Positions 1 through 6,311 of a stretch of DNA of 7,510 bases are shown in pieces. The position numbers were made by a program, and so were the translations under genes. The stretch is from Betaproteobacteria bacterium (GTDB taxonomy: Bacteria; Pseudomonadota; Gammaproteobacteria; Burkholderiales; Ferrovaceae): the NCBI GenBank assembly GCA_028870615.1, contig JAGWPH010000172.1:1-7510 (forward strand), read 5' to 3'. The first letter of the stretch is position 1. Each line of letters opens with the position of its first letter. The notes under the pieces were generated by a model. It searched no databases and was not told the DNA's origin. It was given only the letters and a program-made list of their open reading frames with translations.

Positions 1-794
1 ATCACCACACCGGAACCACGCGGCAACTGATCCAGAATAACCCCCCAAGGATCAACGATCATCGTGGAACCATGGGTTTCCCTGCCATTCATGTGATACC
101 CCCCCTGGGCCGGAGCAACGACATATGCAATATTTTCGATGGCCCGGGCCCTAACCAGGGTTTCCCAATGGGCACGCCCGGTCGTTTCGGTGAATGCCGA
201 GGGGATGAAAATCAGTTCGACCTGCCCCATGGCACGATACAACTCGGGAAAACGCAAGTCGTAGCAGATGGACAATCCGATGCGGCCAAACGGACTATCG
301 AGCGTGACGACTTCACTACCCGGAAGGATGGTTCTGGATTCTTCGTAGCGCTCAGTCCCGCGCTGAAATCCAAACAGGTGGATCTTGTCGTAACGAGCAA
401 CGCAATGTCCCTCAGCGTCATACACCAAACAGCTGTTGCGAATTTTGTGTGGATCGGAAGACTTGATCGGCACAGAACCGCCAATAATCCACACCCCGAA
501 GCGTTTGGCAGTGCGCGACAGGAATTCCTGGATGGGCCCTTTGCCAAAGTCTTCGGCCACCTTGACCTTGTCGTTATCGTGCATACCCATGATGGCAAAA
601 TATTCTGGCAAGGCAATCAGGGCTGCCCCTTGGTCTGCCGCCATTTTAATGAGTCGCCCTGCTTCAGAAAGATTGGCGCCCACTTGCGGGCCCGAAGCCA
701 TTTGAATGGCTGCCACCCGGAAACTGCCAGGCAGGGGTTTGGCTTTTCCAAACCCAGAGCCTGAAGTTTCCGAAGACTTTTCTGCGGACGTCAT
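1..794 (-). CDS. Carbon-nitrogen hydrolase (nitrilase superfamily, Nit/omega-amidase-like), 3' end cut by the window
   Basis: Probable cytoplasmic amidase that hydrolyses a C-N bond through a Cys-Glu-Lys triad. The 264 residues present cover nearly the whole nitrilase fold (family about 265-285), so only a short C-terminus is missing. All three catalytic residues are visible: Glu64 in LPEYF, Lys137 in RYDKIHLF and Cys177 in SICYDLRFPE. The typical segment RAHWETLVRARAIEN (207-221) follows. The ATG at 794 is chosen because AAGGGG (803-808) lies 8 nt upstream. It adds about 24 Ser/Gly/Lys-rich residues before the first core strand (RVAAIQM, 26-32), with no obvious signal peptide. The gene starts 22 nt after the yhdP stop on the same strand, so it is probably cotranscribed. 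The subfamily resembles Nit1/Nit2 (omega-amidase or deaminated-glutathione amidase). The exact substrate cannot be read from the sequence, so no symbol is given. Confidence 0.93.
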   Translation of the reverse strand, partial: MTSAEKSSETSGSGFGKAKPLPGSFRVAAIQMASGPQVGANLSEAGRLIKMAADQGAALIALPEYFAIMGMHDNDKVKVAEDFGKGPIQEFLSRTAKRFGVWIIGGSVPIKSSDPHKIRNSCLVYDAEGHCVARYDKIHLFGFQRGTERYEESRTILPGSEVVTLDSPFGRIGLSICYDLRFPELYRAMGQVELIFIPSAFTETTGRAHWETLVRARAIENIAYVVAPAQGGYHMNGRETHGSTMIVDPWGVILDQLPRGSGVV

Positions 795-802
795 TGGTGT
801 CA

Positions 803-808
803 CCCCTT
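803..808 (-). promoter_or_regulatory. Ribosome binding site of the nitrilase-family gene
   Basis: AAGGGG on the minus strand, 8 nt before the ATG at 794-792. It supports this start over the shorter alternative, GTG at codon 27, directly at the core domain. It sits in the 22-bp gap after the yhdP stop, consistent with separate initiation on a shared transcript. Confidence 0.65.
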
Positions 809-816
809 ACATTTCA

Positions 817-3800
817 TTATGGCGAGATTGTCGATCCGGCAGACGACCCCAGGGGCTTGATCTTGGGATCTTCCCAACTCCCTTCAATGGCATATTCATA
901 AGTCAGCGCTTTATCAATCGGGTTTTTTAATAATTTTTGCAACAAATAGGAAGCCGCTCCGGCAATGGGGCCACCGATCACCGTTGATGCCAAAGACACG
1001 CTATTCCCCACTGCCGGGGACACCCTGGCTCTCAGATCAGTCGTTTCTGTCGGGATATTCACCGTTCCCGAGAGCATGACCCGGGCAGCGGGCCCTGTCA
1101 TGTCGAAATCATGGGTCGACAAGACCCCAAGACTCATGCTGATGTTTCCGGATAGGGTATCAAAGGCAAAGCCATCCGAGAATATGTCATTAAAATCCAG
1201 AGTAATCCGGCGTGGCAAGGTCTGGAGACTGAGCAGCCCAATCAGTCGGCCGGCGCCTCCCGGCTCGACCTTGGAAAATTGGCCGTCGTGCAGATCCAAG
1301 GAAAACTGTCCGGTGGTGCGCAACAATGTGAAATCCTGCGGGTTGCCGCTCCAATTGATTTGTCCACGCACCTCCCCGGCCCCTCTTGAGACCATGCCTG
1401 GGTAACCAACATCCGCCAAAAATTTTCCAAGATCGCTGGCTTTAAGATGTAAATTCGCCTGGGTCTGGGGCGTTGGCCCACCAGTCCAGCGTCCATCACC
1501 CTCCACGGTACCCTGCGGCGACTCCAGGGAGAATCGGTTGAGTCGCCAGAGTCCCGCATCGCGTACCCCGATCAATTGCAACCGCCCGAGCGCTTTGCCA
1601 AATGCACCAAACCGTTCGGCAACCAAATCCACCGAGGGCATGTTTTTTTGGGCATTGGGGTCCGCCAACGTAACAGCGGGCGTATTTTCCACAGGCGCTA
1701 CCGGGATAATGAGCTTAATGAAATGTGCCCGAATCCGTCCAAAATCTTCAGGTAGCCAAGTGATTTCTCCGTCTGCTTCTGTCCCGCGGATCTGTATCTG
1801 CCAGAGGGTTCTTTCCTGGGCCGCCGTGACTCGATGCGCCCCCCAGGTTCTGCCGGTCCAGTGGGTATCCTCCAGACTTATGTTAACCCCGGTAATTGGG
1901 CCAAAAAAACCGCCCTCGCGCACATCGCCTGAAATATCGCTCGACATTTTTTTCCAGAGATCCAGGTCGGCATGACGCAAGGTTCCGGCCACTACAAATC
2001 CCTCAGGAGGGAGTATGGCAGCGCCACCTCCAAAATTAATCACGCCGCGCCGCGCCTGAAACACCCCCCCTTTGGCGAGAGCCGCATAGGCCACCCGAAC
2101 CCCCAGCCAGTTGCCCAGCACCCCATTGATTTGGCGTGCGTTGCCTTCAGTAGTCCAATTGAGAGTGAACGGTACCTCCTCCTGTGGTTTTTTGTGAAAA
2201 GGTTCGGGAAAATCGATTGACACGCCCGACAGGTTTGATGTGATCGTCATTTGTGTCCGTACCCCTTCCTGCTCGATCCGTGCCTGCCAACCCGTGGTCC
2301 CCTTTGCATGCTCGGCAAGCACCCCATAGCCCAGGCGACGCAAGGCGCTGATGGCCACTTTGCCGGAAAGTTCTGTTTGAAGTTTTCCTCGGGGCGCACC
2401 TGATACCACCAGCTTGGTGGGCTCCTGAAATACCAACGCAGTCCCGACAATGTTCACCTCGTCACGACCACTGGCAGGTATCAGGAGATGCCCGTTCCAG
2501 TCCACAGCACTGTCGAGCGCTTTCAACAATGCATTGGGGTAGCGTTTCATCAAGCTGCTTTGTGACGTGTTGCCTTTGAGGGCAATATCCAGCGTGCCAT
2601 CTTTGAGTGTGGAGATTCGGACAGTCACAGGTTCACCCAGGTAAGCCACCTGGGATTCGAGCCGAATATCGTGCACCTTTTCCGAGAAATTGAATTCTCC
2701 CTTCCAGTCCTGTTTGCCGGACACATCCATCAGAATGGGTTGGTGGTAGACCTTGAAAAGACCTGCCATGTCGGCGCTGCCATGGCCAACCACACGGATA
2801 ACGCCTGAAGGTTGTGTGGATAATTCGAAAACAGCCGGCCCACCCAAGACCGTTGCTGCCAGCCCTTGCGCTGAAAGCAGCTTTTCGGTGAACGACAAAT
2901 GTCCCTGCAATTGGGAAATGGGAGGAATGCCGGCTTCACCGTCATCTATGCTGGCGTCCAAAAACTGGTAGTCCCCCTTGACCTGGGTATCACGGGCATG
3001 GCGCAAAGGAATTAGGAGCGAAAGGTTCAAATGTCCCGTCCCCATGCCCTGCATGGCGTCTGTGAAGTGATTGATAAATCTTGATACCGGACTTTTGGAA
3101 ATGAAGTTCAATCCGTCATGCAGGCTACCTTCGACTTCACCCGTTACAGAAAGCTGTTCGTCCCCTTGTGTCAAATCAGGAATACGCGCATGGGCGCTCT
3201 TGATCTTGGATCCCAGAATCAGCCCCTCTGTGGCCTCAAAGGACAGAAGCCCACCTTGTATTGCAAGGCTGCCCTGAATGCCTGTGATGACTGGCCAATC
3301 AGGGTCGTAGCGCAACACGGCGTCGGTAATTTGGGCCGAGACCCGAAATTTCCCTCCCTGGTCCTGGGGAAAGGGGAATTGCTGAAGATTGCCCTTGACC
3401 TCAAACACGACATGACGTCCCGTACCACCGATCAAGGCGGCCTGCATCCATCCGCGAGCGGCCGACGAGATTTGCAAAGGTAGGTAACGCCACACTGCTG
3501 CGGGCAGGGCCCGTTGCAATTCTCCAGTAAGCCTGGCATCACCGGGGCCTTCAGGTCCGACGGACAGATTCCCGGTGACATAGCCGGCAAGGTCGGCATT
3601 TTCAACCTCAAAACGATTGAATTGGATTTCAGTTCGATCCTGTTGAAAAGTCCAGGAAGCATCGAGCGTATAAGCTCTTACCGGAATCGGGACAGCAAAG
3701 ATTCTGGGGAAATTGAGGATCGTGTCTGCCCCTTTACCCTTAAGTTGCCCCCCATCCACAGTGGCATCCAAATGCCCGGAAAAGCCTCGTAAAGCCGGCA

Positions 3801-5049
3801 GTGGGCCCTGTGGATTTGCCTGAAAATCGGTGAAATCAGAGTGCACGGCATAATCAGTAGGATGGTCTTGGGCACCTTGCCAAGTGAGATTGAGATGGCT
3901 GACCCTGCCTTTTAATCCGGCATTCTTCCATTGAGCGCGTTGATCTGCAGACAATGGCAAGGCCTCGACGATACCCGCTAACTGGGCCAATTCCAGATGA
4001 TTGATTTCCAGCGCGCCACCCGCCCTGGTGTACAACAAGTGCATATCCAGCGGGACAGTGGTTTTGATGCTGCCCTCACCACTGGCAACCAGTTGCTGGC
4101 TAGCCAAATCAAACCCGCCCTCAAGTAGCTTGAACGACAGACCGCCGCGCAAATGGTCAAAGCGTAAGGCGCCGAGTCCTGATTCGAGATGCACCACGAG
4201 ATCGCTGACATCACCTTCGGCTTGCAAACCCCATTGTCCTGCACGTTCCATGGAAAGGGTAACCTTTAGTTGCCCCCGCGCGCGCTCAAATCGGGACAGT
4301 TGAGGTATCCAGGGCTTCAGAGCCCCCAAATCCACCTGATCAGACTGGGTAATGATAGAACCGTGCCAATCCTTAAAATCTGTCAGGTTGGTTCCGTAAA
4401 AATCCGCCTTGAGGGTCACGGGGTCAGAAAGGTGTCTGGGCGGCGTGAACGCCAGATCTATCCGATGGTGTGACCCACTGTTGCGGATCCGGATCGTCCC
4501 CTGGGTAAACAACAATGGTGGGGCCTTGATAGCGTCATCCACCCAATGAACCGTGGCATTTGTGATCCGGATCTCGCCCTGATTGACCAACCATTCCAGA
4601 AATTGACTTGGTCCGCTGTCAGGACGAGGTAAAGGAATTCCTGACAAAAAAAGCTGCCCGTCGGCCGCCCTTTGCAAAGTCAGTGACGGTTGATCAATGA
4701 TTAGAGTGCTGAGGTCGATGCGTCCGCTGAAAAAACCAAGAAGCGACACGCGCCCTGCCACACGGTTGAGCACCAGTCCCGGTTTTCCCTCTGGGCCGTA
4801 TATGGTGACATGATCGAGGACAACGGTGGGTAACAACTCAAAGCGGACAGAAGTCATGCCACCGATGTCAACCCGGGTACCGGTGGCTTTGGAAAGCGCA
4901 GCAATGACATCAGGCCGATAGCGATCCACATCCTTCAGGATGACAAACCGCAACACCAACCATAACGCCAGCAGAATGGCCGCAAGCAAGCCGACTCCCC
5001 AAAGGAGCGCCCGACGAGAAAAATGCAGAATTGTCCGGTGGCTGACCAT
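817..5049 (-). CDS. yhdP: YhdP-family AsmA-like membrane-anchored protein, envelope lipid transport
   Basis: Large protein of 1410 residues with one N-terminal membrane segment (about residues 14-38, rich in Leu/Ala/Trp), preceded by Arg/His residues. This predicts an inner-membrane anchor with the rest in the periplasm. The anchor is followed by an AsmA-type start (DRYRPDVIAALSKATGTRVDIG, about 42-63, shown here in part: DRYRPDV and TRVDIGG). The remainder is the long beta-rich, low-Cys sequence expected of a bridge-like AsmA/TamB protein, with DUF3971 in the middle. The conserved C-terminal block begins near residue 1252 (GQFSKVEPGGAGRLIGLLSL) and a hydrophobic Gly/Ala/Leu stretch lies at about 1350-1374. 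E. coli YhdP acts with TamB and YdbH in phospholipid delivery to the outer membrane; the same role is inferred here. It is longer than E. coli YhdP (about 1266). The ATG at 5049 is the only usable upstream start: an in-frame TAA lies 8 codons before it and no other start codon intervenes. Confidence 0.93.
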   Translation of the reverse strand: MVSHRTILHFSRRALLWGVGLLAAILLALWLVLRFVILKDVDRYRPDVIAALSKATGTRVDIGGMTSVRFELLPTVVLDHVTIYGPEGKPGLVLNRVAGRVSLLGFFSGRIDLSTLIIDQPSLTLQRAADGQLFLSGIPLPRPDSGPSQFLEWLVNQGEIRITNATVHWVDDAIKAPPLLFTQGTIRIRNSGSHHRIDLAFTPPRHLSDPVTLKADFYGTNLTDFKDWHGSIITQSDQVDLGALKPWIPQLSRFERARGQLKVTLSMERAGQWGLQAEGDVSDLVVHLESGLGALRFDHLRGGLSFKLLEGGFDLASQQLVASGEGSIKTTVPLDMHLLYTRAGGALEINHLELAQLAGIVEALPLSADQRAQWKNAGLKGRVSHLNLTWQGAQDHPTDYAVHSDFTDFQANPQGPLPALRGFSGHLDATVDGGQLKGKGADTILNFPRIFAVPIPVRAYTLDASWTFQQDRTEIQFNRFEVENADLAGYVTGNLSVGPEGPGDARLTGELQRALPAAVWRYLPLQISSAARGWMQAALIGGTGRHVVFEVKGNLQQFPFPQDQGGKFRVSAQITDAVLRYDPDWPVITGIQGSLAIQGGLLSFEATEGLILGSKIKSAHARIPDLTQGDEQLSVTGEVEGSLHDGLNFISKSPVSRFINHFTDAMQGMGTGHLNLSLLIPLRHARDTQVKGDYQFLDASIDDGEAGIPPISQLQGHLSFTEKLLSAQGLAATVLGGPAVFELSTQPSGVIRVVGHGSADMAGLFKVYHQPILMDVSGKQDWKGEFNFSEKVHDIRLESQVAYLGEPVTVRISTLKDGTLDIALKGNTSQSSLMKRYPNALLKALDSAVDWNGHLLIPASGRDEVNIVGTALVFQEPTKLVVSGAPRGKLQTELSGKVAISALRRLGYGVLAEHAKGTTGWQARIEQEGVRTQMTITSNLSGVSIDFPEPFHKKPQEEVPFTLNWTTEGNARQINGVLGNWLGVRVAYAALAKGGVFQARRGVINFGGGAAILPPEGFVVAGTLRHADLDLWKKMSSDISGDVREGGFFGPITGVNISLEDTHWTGRTWGAHRVTAAQERTLWQIQIRGTEADGEITWLPEDFGRIRAHFIKLIIPVAPVENTPAVTLADPNAQKNMPSVDLVAERFGAFGKALGRLQLIGVRDAGLWRLNRFSLESPQGTVEGDGRWTGGPTPQTQANLHLKASDLGKFLADVGYPGMVSRGAGEVRGQINWSGNPQDFTLLRTTGQFSLDLHDGQFSKVEPGGAGRLIGLLSLQTLPRRITLDFNDIFSDGFAFDTLSGNISMSLGVLSTHDFDMTGPAARVMLSGTVNIPTETTDLRARVSPAVGNSVSLASTVIGGPIAGAASYLLQKLLKNPIDKALTYEYAIEGSWEDPKIKPLGSSAGSTISP

Positions 5050-5058
5050 AACCTTGAA

Positions 5059-5087
5059 ATTATAGCCTCTTTACTTGGTGCCGTTTA
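5059..5087 (-). promoter_or_regulatory. Candidate sigma70-type promoter of yhdP
   Basis: The minus strand carries a perfect -10 hexamer, TATAAT (5064-5059). With a 17-bp spacer the -35 position falls on TAAACG (5087-5082), which matches TTGACA at only three of six bases. Transcription would begin around 5050-5053, immediately before the ATG at 5049, giving a transcript with almost no leader. The only purine-rich stretch before the ATG is AAGG, 2 nt upstream, too close for a normal ribosome binding site. The -10 match may therefore be fortuitous, or initiation is leaderless. Confidence 0.45.
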
Positions 5088-5097
5088 TGCTCGGCAC
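5078..5097. repeat. Perfect 6-bp inverted repeat in the divergent intergenic region (possible operator)
   Basis: GTGCCG (5078-5083) and CGGCAC (5092-5097) are perfect reverse complements separated by 8 bp (TTTATGCT). No T-run follows on either strand, so it does not look like an intrinsic terminator. It covers the predicted -35 position of the yhdP promoter and lies 25 bp upstream of the predicted ilvE -35 box. Operator function is inference from position and symmetry only. Confidence 0.35.
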
Positions 5098-5122
5098 TCG
5101 AGAAGGTACCTTGCAAGTGGTT

Positions 5123-5151
5123 TTGTGAGCCTTGACAACATCCGCTAGAAT
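5123..5151 (+). promoter_or_regulatory. Candidate sigma70-type promoter of the ilvE operon
   Basis: TTGTGA (5123-5128, four of six consensus bases) and TAGAAT (5146-5151, five of six) are separated by an ideal 17 bp. The predicted start near 5158 would give a leader of about 20 nt, enough to include the GGAG at 5168-5171 before the ATG at 5180. The proposed -10 box lies downstream of the upstream in-frame ATG at 5132, which argues against that ATG being the translation start. Confidence 0.55.
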
Positions 5152-5167
5152 GGAAGTTTTGCAGAGC

Positions 5168-5171
5168 GGAG
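5168..5171 (+). promoter_or_regulatory. Ribosome binding site that sets the ilvE start
   Basis: GGAG with 8 nt before the ATG at 5180. This favours a start at 5180 over the upstream in-frame ATG at 5132, which would add 16 residues unlike the family and lies within the promoter. A second in-frame ATG at 5186 is a less well spaced alternative. Confidence 0.7.
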
Positions 5172-5179
5172 CAAAGCTG

Positions 5180-6106
5180 ATGTCGATGTCTGATCGCGAT
5201 GGGGTTATCTGGCTGGATGGTCAATTCGTCAACTGGCGAGATGCTAATACCCATGTACTGACCCATTCCCTGCATTACGGTATGGCCGTTTTCGAGGGCG
5301 TTCGTGCCTACAAAACCACACTGGGCACTGCTGTTTTCCGGTTGCGCGAACACACTGAGCGACTGTTCCGGTCCGCCCATATTCTGCAAATCCCCATGCC
5401 CTATAGCCTGGAAACCTTGATACAAGCGCAACTTGACACGGTGGCCAACAATGCCCTGGAAGCATGCTATATCCGTCCGCTGGCGTACTTTGGTTCGGAA
5501 AAGATGGGAGTATCCCCTAAAGGTGCGAAAACCCATGTGGCTATTGCGGCCTGGCCCTGGGGAGCCTACTTGGGTGAGGCCGCCCTGGAGCATGGCATCC
5601 GTGTCAAGACGTCGTCCTATACACGGCACCACCCCAATATCACCTTGTGCAAGGCCAAGGCCAGCGGCAATTACATGAACTCCATCCTGGCCAATAACGA
5701 AGCCACTGCCGATGGCTACGACGAAGCGCTGTTGCTCGATGTGGATGGTTTTATCGCAGAGGGTTCGGGCGAGAATATTTTTATCGTCAAGCGGGGCATT
5801 CTCTACACCCCGGATCTTTCCAGTGCCCTGGAAGGCATCACCCGCGACTGCATTTTCCAACTGGCCGCTGAATCCGGAATGACCGTGCTGGAACGCCGAA
5901 TCTCCCGCGACGAACTGTACTGTGCTGACGAAGCATTCTTCACGGGCACTGCGGCTGAAATCACCCCGATTCGCGAAGTAGATCGACGCATGATCGGTGC
6001 GGGACACCGCGGGCCGGTCACCGCCCAATTGCAGGCGCTCTATTTTGACTGCGTCATGGGCCGCTCGCCCCAGCATCAGGATTGGCTAACCACCGTCGGA
6101 GATTGA
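5180..6106 (+). CDS. ilvE: Branched-chain amino acid aminotransferase (fold type IV, PLP-dependent)
   Basis: Cytoplasmic enzyme that reversibly transfers the amino group between glutamate and the 2-oxoacids of valine, leucine and isoleucine, the last step of their synthesis. At 308 residues it matches the usual IlvE length. Typical N-terminal sequence THSLHYGMAVFEGVRAY is followed by the arginine motif REHTERLFRSAHIL. The PLP Schiff-base lysine is Lys160 in KAKASGNYMNS, with Glu194 in AEGSGENIF. LEGITRD (217-223) and the cofactor/substrate loop GTAAE (256-260) are intact. The Lys160 and Glu194 numbering matches the E. coli enzyme, which supports the start at 5180. It is first in a tight unit with the zf-CHCC gene (1-nt gap) and waaF, and divergent from yhdP. 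D-amino-acid transaminase and aminodeoxychorismate lyase share the fold, but the motifs and length favour IlvE. Confidence 0.96.
   Translation: MSMSDRDGVIWLDGQFVNWRDANTHVLTHSLHYGMAVFEGVRAYKTTLGTAVFRLREHTERLFRSAHILQIPMPYSLETLIQAQLDTVANNALEACYIRPLAYFGSEKMGVSPKGAKTHVAIAAWPWGAYLGEAALEHGIRVKTSSYTRHHPNITLCKAKASGNYMNSILANNEATADGYDEALLLDVDGFIAEGSGENIFIVKRGILYTPDLSSALEGITRDCIFQLAAESGMTVLERRISRDELYCADEAFFTGTAAEITPIREVDRRMIGAGHRGPVTAQLQALYFDCVMGRSPQHQDWLTTVGD
6098..6101 (+). promoter_or_regulatory. Ribosome binding site of the zf-CHCC gene, inside the ilvE 3' end
   Basis: GGAG lies within the last codons of ilvE, 6 nt before the ATG at 6108. The ilvE stop TGA (6104-6106) falls between them. This suggests translation of the small protein continues directly from ilvE on the same transcript. 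Confidence 0.6.
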
Positions 6107-6107
6107 A

Positions 6108-6311
6108 ATGTCAAATGTTGCCGCGCTGAACCAAAAAACTGTTGAAATCACCGAACAGGATCTGCCACTCCACTGTCCGATGCCCTCGGTTAAGCTGTGG
6201 GACACCCATCCACGCGTGTTTCTGGATGTCGCCCGAACCGGGGCGGCGCAATGCCCCTACTGCGGCACCCGCTATATTCTGGCGGGAGGGGCCCGAAGCG
6301 CAACTCATTGA
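6108..6311 (+). CDS. Small zf-CHCC zinc-finger domain protein
   Basis: A 67-residue protein whose four zinc ligands are visible in the order that names the family: Cys23 (LHCPMP), His34 (DTHPRVFLD), Cys49 and Cys52 (CPYCGTRYIL). This matches the bacterial zf-CHCC family, whose fold is related to the zinc-binding subunit NDUFS6 of mitochondrial complex I. No signal peptide or membrane segment is seen, so it is probably cytoplasmic. The family's role in bacteria is not established, and neighbours give no direct answer. The ATG is 1 nt after the ilvE stop, and its own stop (TGA, 6309-6311) overlaps the waaF TTG start. That tight packing indicates cotranscription and possible coupling with waaF. 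The call as a zf-CHCC protein is secure; the function is open. Confidence 0.9.
   Translation: MSNVAALNQKTVEITEQDLPLHCPMPSVKLWDTHPRVFLDVARTGAAQCPYCGTRYILAGGARSATH

Noticed and set aside
72..764. 230-codon open frame on the plus strand
   Set aside because: It is antisense to the nitrilase-family gene, which has all three catalytic residues and an RBS. The plus-strand translation resembles no family and has no RBS.
1903..1953. A7/T7 runs in yhdP as programmed frameshift sites
   Set aside because: The reading frame continues intact through them, the out-of-frame products are not meaningful, and similar short A/T runs occur elsewhere in the gene.
5078..5097. The GTGCCG/CGGCAC dyad as an intrinsic terminator
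   Set aside because: No T-run follows it on either strand, and no gene ends into this divergent region.
5110..5117. CTTGCAAG palindrome upstream of the ilvE promoter
   Set aside because: The symmetry stops at 8 bp, which is expected often by chance, and nothing else supports a binding site.
5132..5137. Perfect TTGACA hexamer upstream of ilvE as a -35 box
   Set aside because: It is only 8 bp from TAGAAT, and 17 bp downstream of it lies AGTTTT, not a -10 sequence. TTGTGA at 5123-5128 has the right spacing instead.
5132..5179. Upstream in-frame ATG as the ilvE start
   Set aside because: It would add 16 residues unlike IlvE and lies inside the likely promoter. The RBS and the E. coli-like residue numbering favour 5180.
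5060..6076. 338-codon open frame on the minus strand, antisense to ilvE
   Set aside because: It lies opposite almost the whole of a well-supported ilvE. Its translation has no recognisable motif, and it would overlap the yhdP promoter. Long antisense frames are common opposite codon-biased genes.
6197..6307. Extended N-terminus of WaaF from the ATG at 6197 or 6251
   Set aside because: The extra residues are the zf-CHCC gene read in another frame, and the GT9 family sequence begins only at 6308.
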